Assembly: GCA_963724985.1 (NCBI GenBank)
Contig: CAVRWV010000019.1
Coordinates: 248,001-312,000 of the forward strand
Length of the DNA: 64,000 nucleotides
From: JAJPJE01 sp963724985
Lineage (GTDB): Bacteria > Acidobacteriota > Terriglobia > Terriglobales > Acidobacteriaceae
Direction of reading: 5' to 3'
Program-made: the position numbers and the translations under genes
The notes under the pieces: model-generated
Databases searched by the model: none
Seen by the model: the letters and a program-made list of their open reading frames with translations, nothing else
What the model was told of the DNA's origin: nothing
In this document: positions 60,078 to 64,000 of the stretch, piece after piece
Layout of the letters: every line of letters begins with the position of its first letter
How positions within the stretch are numbered: the stretch's first letter is position 1

Positions 60078-62165
60078 ATGGAAGCCAAAGAATCAGTCAT
60101 GAAGAAGAGAATCAGCTCGCTCGCCGAGTGGATTGTACCGGTAGCGGCCGTGAGCCTGGTCTTCGTGATGCTGGTTCCAATGCCATCCCTGCTGCTGGAT
60201 CTGCTGCTCGCCACCAGTATTACCGCGTCGGTGCTGGTTCTGCTCTCCGCAATACAGATACTAAAGCCGACGCAGTTCTCCGTCTTCCCATCACTTCTTC
60301 TTTTATTGACACTATTCCGCCTCGCGCTCAACCTCGCCAGTAGTCGTCGCATTCTGCTGCACGGGAGTGAAGGTGTCAGCGCCGCGGGACAGGTAATCGA
60401 AGCCTTTGGGCAATTCGTAGTCGGCGGCAATTACGTTGTCGGCTTCGTTCTTTTCCTCGCCTTGATAGCGATTCAGTACATCGTTGTAAGCCACGGTGCG
60501 GTGCGCACGGCCGAAGTCACGGCGCGTTTTACCCTGGACGCGATGCCTGGCAAGCAGATGGCAATCGACGCCGATCTGAATGCTGGACTGATCGACGAAA
60601 AACAGGCTCGCCAGCGCCGCGAGCAGGTCGCGCGCGACGCAGAATTCTATGGCGCGATGGATGGCGCGGCTCGCTTCAACCAGCGCGATGCCCTTGCCAC
60701 CATCCTGATCACAGCGATCAACATCATTGCCGGATTTCTGATTGGCGTTTTTCAGCTTGATATCCCATTTCGCGACGCGCTTCGAACCTACACCACATTA
60801 ACCGTCGGCGATGGTCTGGTGACGATGATTCCGTCATTCCTGGTTTCCATTGCGGGCGCAATCGTTCTCACCCGAGCCTCTTCCGAAGGCACGCTGGGTT
60901 CGGATCTAGGCAAGCAACTATTTACCACCAGTCGTCCGTTGTGGATCTCCTCCGGAGCGCTTTGTGTGCTGGCCCTGATACCCGGGATGCCGAAAATCGC
61001 ATTCTTCACGATTGCCGGCATCGTGGCGTGGCTGGCCCGCCGTGCCAGTAAGCCCAAGCCTCTTCCTGAATCGGCTGCCAGCGCGAAGGCAACACCTGCT
61101 CAAGAACCGGTCGAGGAGTTGCTGAAGCTCGACGAACTGAGTCTCGAAGTTGGATATGGCCTGGTTCCACTGGTAGACGCGAAGCAGGGAGGACAGTTGC
61201 TGCAACGCGTGCGCAGTTTGCGCAGCCATCTGGCCGTGCAGCTGGGATTCATCATTCCCTCCGTGCACATCACCGACAATCTGAAGTTGAAGCCGCGCGA
61301 GTACACCATCTCATTGCGCGGCGTCGAGATCTCCCGTTGGGAACTTTACGAAGAGCGGCTGTTGGCAATCAGCTCGGAAACCAACCCGCCGCGTGTTGCT
61401 GGGATTGAAACCCGGGAACCTGCATTCGGCGTGAATGCCCTTTGGATTCTACCTGCGCAACGCGATCAGGCACTCGCCGCCGGATACGCGGTAGTCGAGC
61501 AGACGTCGATCATGGCGACTCATGTGGCCGAGATCATCAAGCAAAACGCCAGTGAACTTCTTACTCGGCAGGAAACCAAGCGCCTGCTCGATCGCCTGGG
61601 CGAGAGCCATCCCAAGCTGGTGGAAGAATTGGTTCCGAAGCTGCTCAGCCTCGGTGAAACGCAGCGCGTGCTGCAGCAACTTCTCCGAGAACAGGTTTCA
61701 ATTCGCGACTTGCCCACCATTCTCGAAAGTCTGGTTGACTCGGCGGCAGTGAACAAAAACCCGATTGCGCTGGTCGAGTCCGCACGCCAGTCACTTGGAC
61801 GGGCGCTGGTCCGGCCGCTTCTCGATGAAACCGGCGGGCTGAAAGTGGTCACGCTTGATCCGGTGATGGAAGACGAACTGGCGCGCGCTTTTGCCAACGC
61901 CACTATGGCTACCGCACCGCCCGGCTTACAGCCATCGTTTGTGCGCCGTGTTCTCGAGAGCCTGCGTCGGCTGGTTGGCGAACATGTATCGATTGCCACC
62001 CCAGTGTTGTTGTGCAGTACGCCGGCGCGCTTCCATCTGCGCAGAATGCTGGAACCATTTCTTGCCAAAGTTAGTGGTGCTGTCGCCATCGGAGATACCG
62101 CCCATGATTCCGGTGCAGTCGGTGGGCACGGTGCAATAGCAGCTGGAGTTGAAGATTATGAATGA
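60078..62165 (+). CDS. flhA: flagellar export protein FlhA
   Basis: 695-residue ring protein of the export gate, intact. After a short basic start come eight TM helices; TARFTLDAMPGKQMAIDAD is the FHIPEP-family signature, with AGLIDEKQARQRREQVARDA next to it. The cytoplasmic half (from about residue 330) has YGLVPLVDAKQGGQLLQRV and LLTRQETKRLLDRLGESHPK. Starts 12 bases after flhB; its end overlaps the fliA start by 8 bases. Confidence 0.97.
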   Translation: MEAKESVMKKRISSLAEWIVPVAAVSLVFVMLVPMPSLLLDLLLATSITASVLVLLSAIQILKPTQFSVFPSLLLLLTLFRLALNLASSRRILLHGSEGVSAAGQVIEAFGQFVVGGNYVVGFVLFLALIAIQYIVVSHGAVRTAEVTARFTLDAMPGKQMAIDADLNAGLIDEKQARQRREQVARDAEFYGAMDGAARFNQRDALATILITAINIIAGFLIGVFQLDIPFRDALRTYTTLTVGDGLVTMIPSFLVSIAGAIVLTRASSEGTLGSDLGKQLFTTSRPLWISSGALCVLALIPGMPKIAFFTIAGIVAWLARRASKPKPLPESAASAKATPAQEPVEELLKLDELSLEVGYGLVPLVDAKQGGQLLQRVRSLRSHLAVQLGFIIPSVHITDNLKLKPREYTISLRGVEISRWELYEERLLAISSETNPPRVAGIETREPAFGVNALWILPAQRDQALAAGYAVVEQTSIMATHVAEIIKQNASELLTRQETKRLLDRLGESHPKLVEELVPKLLSLGETQRVLQQLLREQVSIRDLPTILESLVDSAAVNKNPIALVESARQSLGRALVRPLLDETGGLKVVTLDPVMEDELARAFANATMATAPPGLQPSFVRRVLESLRRLVGEHVSIATPVLLCSTPARFHLRRMLEPFLAKVSGAVAIGDTAHDSGAVGGHGAIAAGVEDYE

Positions 62166-62950
62166 ACAGGCTCATCTCGCTTACGACCAGACTTCTGAAG
62201 CCGAAGAACGCGAACGCATTCTGATGGAGCAACTTCCGCAGGTTCGCTACATCGCACGGCGCATTCATGAACGATTACCGCAGCATGTTCCCTTTCGACG
62301 ATCTGGTACACGCCGGCGTACTCGGCCTCATCGATGCTTTGCAGAAATACGACTGCCGCAAGGAGGTGCAGTTCAAATCTTATGCCAAGCATCGTATCCG
62401 CGGCGCCATACTCGACAGCCTGCGCGAGATGGATTGGAGCCCGCGCGACCTGCGCCGCAAGGCGAGAATGCTCGACGAGGTTCATCAGAGGTTGGGCACC
62501 GAACTGGGTCGGGCCGCGACTGAACAGGAGATAGCGGAAGACCTCCATCTTTCGCTGGAAGAACTCCATCGTTTGCTGAACGAACTTGGCGGGCTCGATC
62601 TGGGCAGTCTTCAGCAAGAGTCCTTTGAAGATGGCAAAGAAACCGATCTCGCCGAGTCTTTGCCGGCGAATCCCGATGACAATCCTTTCCAGGCTTGTCT
62701 CGATGGAGAGATGAAAGCGCTTGCTCGCGCAGGCGATCTCCGAATTACCGGAGAAGGAGCGTCAGGTGCTGGCCCTCTACTACTACGAAGAGCTCACAAT
62801 GAAGGAGGTGGGGGCCGTGCTGGGCGTGGGTGAGTCGCGGGTCTCGCAGATCCACACGATGGCAGTGTCTCGTCTGCGGGCCCGCATGCAACAGAAATCG
62901 TCGCGACCGGCTGCGGCCGACTCTGCCGCGCCAGCTATCAGACGGCATAA
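62158..62950 (+). CDS. fliA: flagellar sigma factor FliA, sigma-28 (frameshifted)
   Basis: RNA polymerase sigma factor for late flagellar and chemotaxis genes, about 262 residues. Region 2 runs from YIARRIHERLPQHVPF, across a T-run break near 62300, to DDLVHAGVLGLIDALQKYDC then FKSYAKHRIRGAILD and MDWSPRDLRRKAR, which is typical of FliA. Region 3 is EQEIAEDLHLSLEEL. A second break near 62720 leads to region 4: ISELPEKERQVLALYYYEEL then TMKEVGAVLGVGESRVSQIH. A TAA at 62948, in a third frame, is the likely end, since FliM starts at 62953. Each break is resolved by removing one T. Confidence 0.9.
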
Positions 62951-62952
62951 CT

Positions 62953-63943
62953 ATGGAAAAAGTACTAAATCAGGAAGAGATCGATGCGATGTTTCGCGCA
63001 GCGCGCAGCGGAGCAGCAGCCGCTGCCGCCCGATGCGTTGAAACCTCAGCTGACAGTCACGCGTTGCAATCTGCAGGGAAGTCCGCTGCGCAAAGAACAG
63101 GTTCGCGCCATCAGCACTCTGCACGAAGGGTATGCAAGGAACCTTACACACTCGCTCGGAGCTTATCTTCGTGTCCTGTTCGACGTGAATCTTGTCTCGG
63201 TGGAACAGCTGCTCTATCGCGAGTTCCTGGGACGTGTTCCCGATCTCGTCTACCTCGCCTCCGTGAACCTGGCTCCCGACGGCGGAGTGGCGTTGTTGCA
63301 AATGGATCTATCGCTGGCCTTCGTGATTATCGATTTGCTGCTCGGAGGCCAGGGGCAGCCGCCCGCAACTTTGCGCGATTTGACCGAGATCGAAGACGAG
63401 ATTCTGGAAAGCGTGGTTCGTGTGCTCTGCCGCGAACTGAGCACGACTTGGCAGACGGTCGGCATCGCCACGGAATTCGACGAGCGGCAGGTGCCCGCCG
63501 GCGGCTCAGCATCTGATGCCTCCCACCGATAAGTCGCTTGCCTGAGCTTCGAAATCCGTGTAGCGGACGCGCGTGGCGCGCTCAACTTCGTTTTTCCAGC
63601 ATCGGCCTCAACTGTCCTGTTACGGAAACTTGCTCGCGACTGGTCGCGTTTTCGAGCGAAGACCGCCAGCGAGTCCGAGCGGCGTTTACGCCAACTTCTG
63701 CTCGATTGCGAATTTCTGGTCGATCTGGCGCTGCCGCCCTGCGAAGTTACTTTTCAGCGATTGCTCGAAGTCGAGGCAGGCGACGTTCTCACACTTTCCT
63801 TACCGGCAGCTGCAGCGGCTGACCTACGCATCGCGGGCCGCGAGTATTTTCAGGCACAACCGGTGCGCACGGGCCGTACCCGCGGCGCAAAGATATTGGC
63901 TTCGCTGACTGACGCTGATTCAAAGCAGGAAGCGAGGAGTTGA
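62953..63943 (+). CDS. fliM: flagellar motor switch protein FliM (frameshifted)
   Basis: C-ring protein of about 330 residues. The N-terminal VLNQEEIDAMF is the CheY-P binding motif, so chemotaxis control is likely. After a break near 63030 the middle CheC-like domain reads VRAISTLHEGYARNLTHSLG, YREFLGRVPDLVYLASVNLA and IIDLLLGGQG with DLTEIEDEILESVV. A second break near 63515 leads to the C-terminal SpoA domain, PCEVTFQRLLEVEAGDVLTL and GREYFQAQPVRTGRTRGAKI. A good ribosome-binding site for the next gene lies just before its stop. Confidence 0.9.
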
Positions 63944-63946
63944 TCG

Positions 63947-64000
63947 ATGTCCGAATCGTTTGTTCAATTTGTCGAGACCTGGCAGAAATCCATTTCTCAG
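63947..64000 (+). CDS. start of a further flagellar gene, probably FliN/FliY (3' partial)
   Basis: Only 18 codons are present (MSESFVQFVETWQKSISQ). GCGAGGAG lies 8 bases upstream and the ATG follows the fliM stop by 3 bases. FliM is commonly followed by a FliN or FliY switch protein, hence the call; the sequence itself is too short to confirm. Confidence 0.4.
   Translation, partial: MSESFVQFVETWQKSISQ

Noticed and set aside
62158..62950. Programmed frameshifting in fliA, flhB or the first RND gene
   Set aside because: Breaks occur in dozens of unrelated genes with no common slippery site or stem-loop; sequence error explains them more simply.

Overview
The window looks like a chromosomal segment of an Acidobacteriota bacterium, probably Terriglobia. 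This is inferred from gene content: a ~1180-residue Oar-type TonB-dependent receptor with an N-terminal carboxypeptidase-regulatory domain, large secreted beta-propeller and Ig-repeat lipoproteins, a PAP2-Wzi fusion protein, and moderately high G+C. No rRNA, tRNA, CRISPR array or insertion sequence was recognised.

Layout. (1) 1-6724: tail of a tripartite RND efflux operon, with a 5'-truncated MdtB-like permease, an MdtC-like permease and a NodT-type outer-membrane lipoprotein. (2) 7141-16345: the TonB receptor with a clear terminator, then three secreted proteins: a GH28-like beta-helix Tat lipoprotein, a six-repeat kelch lipoprotein and an Ig/propeller lipoprotein. (3) 16601-48599: a large exopolysaccharide/O-antigen locus on both strands. 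It holds GDP-mannose 4,6-dehydratase, four SAM methyltransferases, a Wzx flippase, CDP-3,6-dideoxyhexose enzymes (RfbF, RfbG, RfbH), a thiamine-diphosphate carboligase, a HAD phosphatase, a NeuB-family synthase with SAF domain, an NAD-dependent epimerase/reductase, glycosyltransferases, a hexapeptide acyltransferase, a WbsX protein, an EpsG-like polymerase, a sulfatase-fold remnant, Wzz, PAP2-Wzi, an SLBB export protein, a WecA/MraY-type initiating transferase and a family-5 nucleotidyltransferase. (4) 48580-53066: a ~1500-residue secreted Asp-box propeller protein with Ig-like repeats. (5) 53213-55967: dnaX-ybaB-recR on the minus strand. (6) 56206-64000: flagellar export and switch genes fliL, fliN-like, fliO, fliP, fliQ, fliR, flhB, flhA, fliA, fliM and the start of another fliN/fliY.

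How the genes fit together. WecA-like transferase starts the lipid-linked unit, the glycosyltransferases extend it, Wzx flips it, the EpsG-like protein polymerises it, Wzz sets chain length, and the SLBB and Wzi proteins export and anchor it. The CDP-dideoxyhexose genes next to a ThDP carboligase resemble the yersiniose route of Yersinia, and the added NeuB-like synthase and phosphatase may make this a new branched or higher-carbon sugar pathway.

Caution. Many genes, including essential-type ones such as fliA, fliM and flhB, are split by single-base insertions or deletions, with conserved protein continuing in another frame. I see more than 50 such breaks. They look like sequencing or assembly errors, so I annotate such genes as one composite CDS and note the break positions. 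Break positions are approximate, because they were placed by eye from where conserved sequence changes frame.
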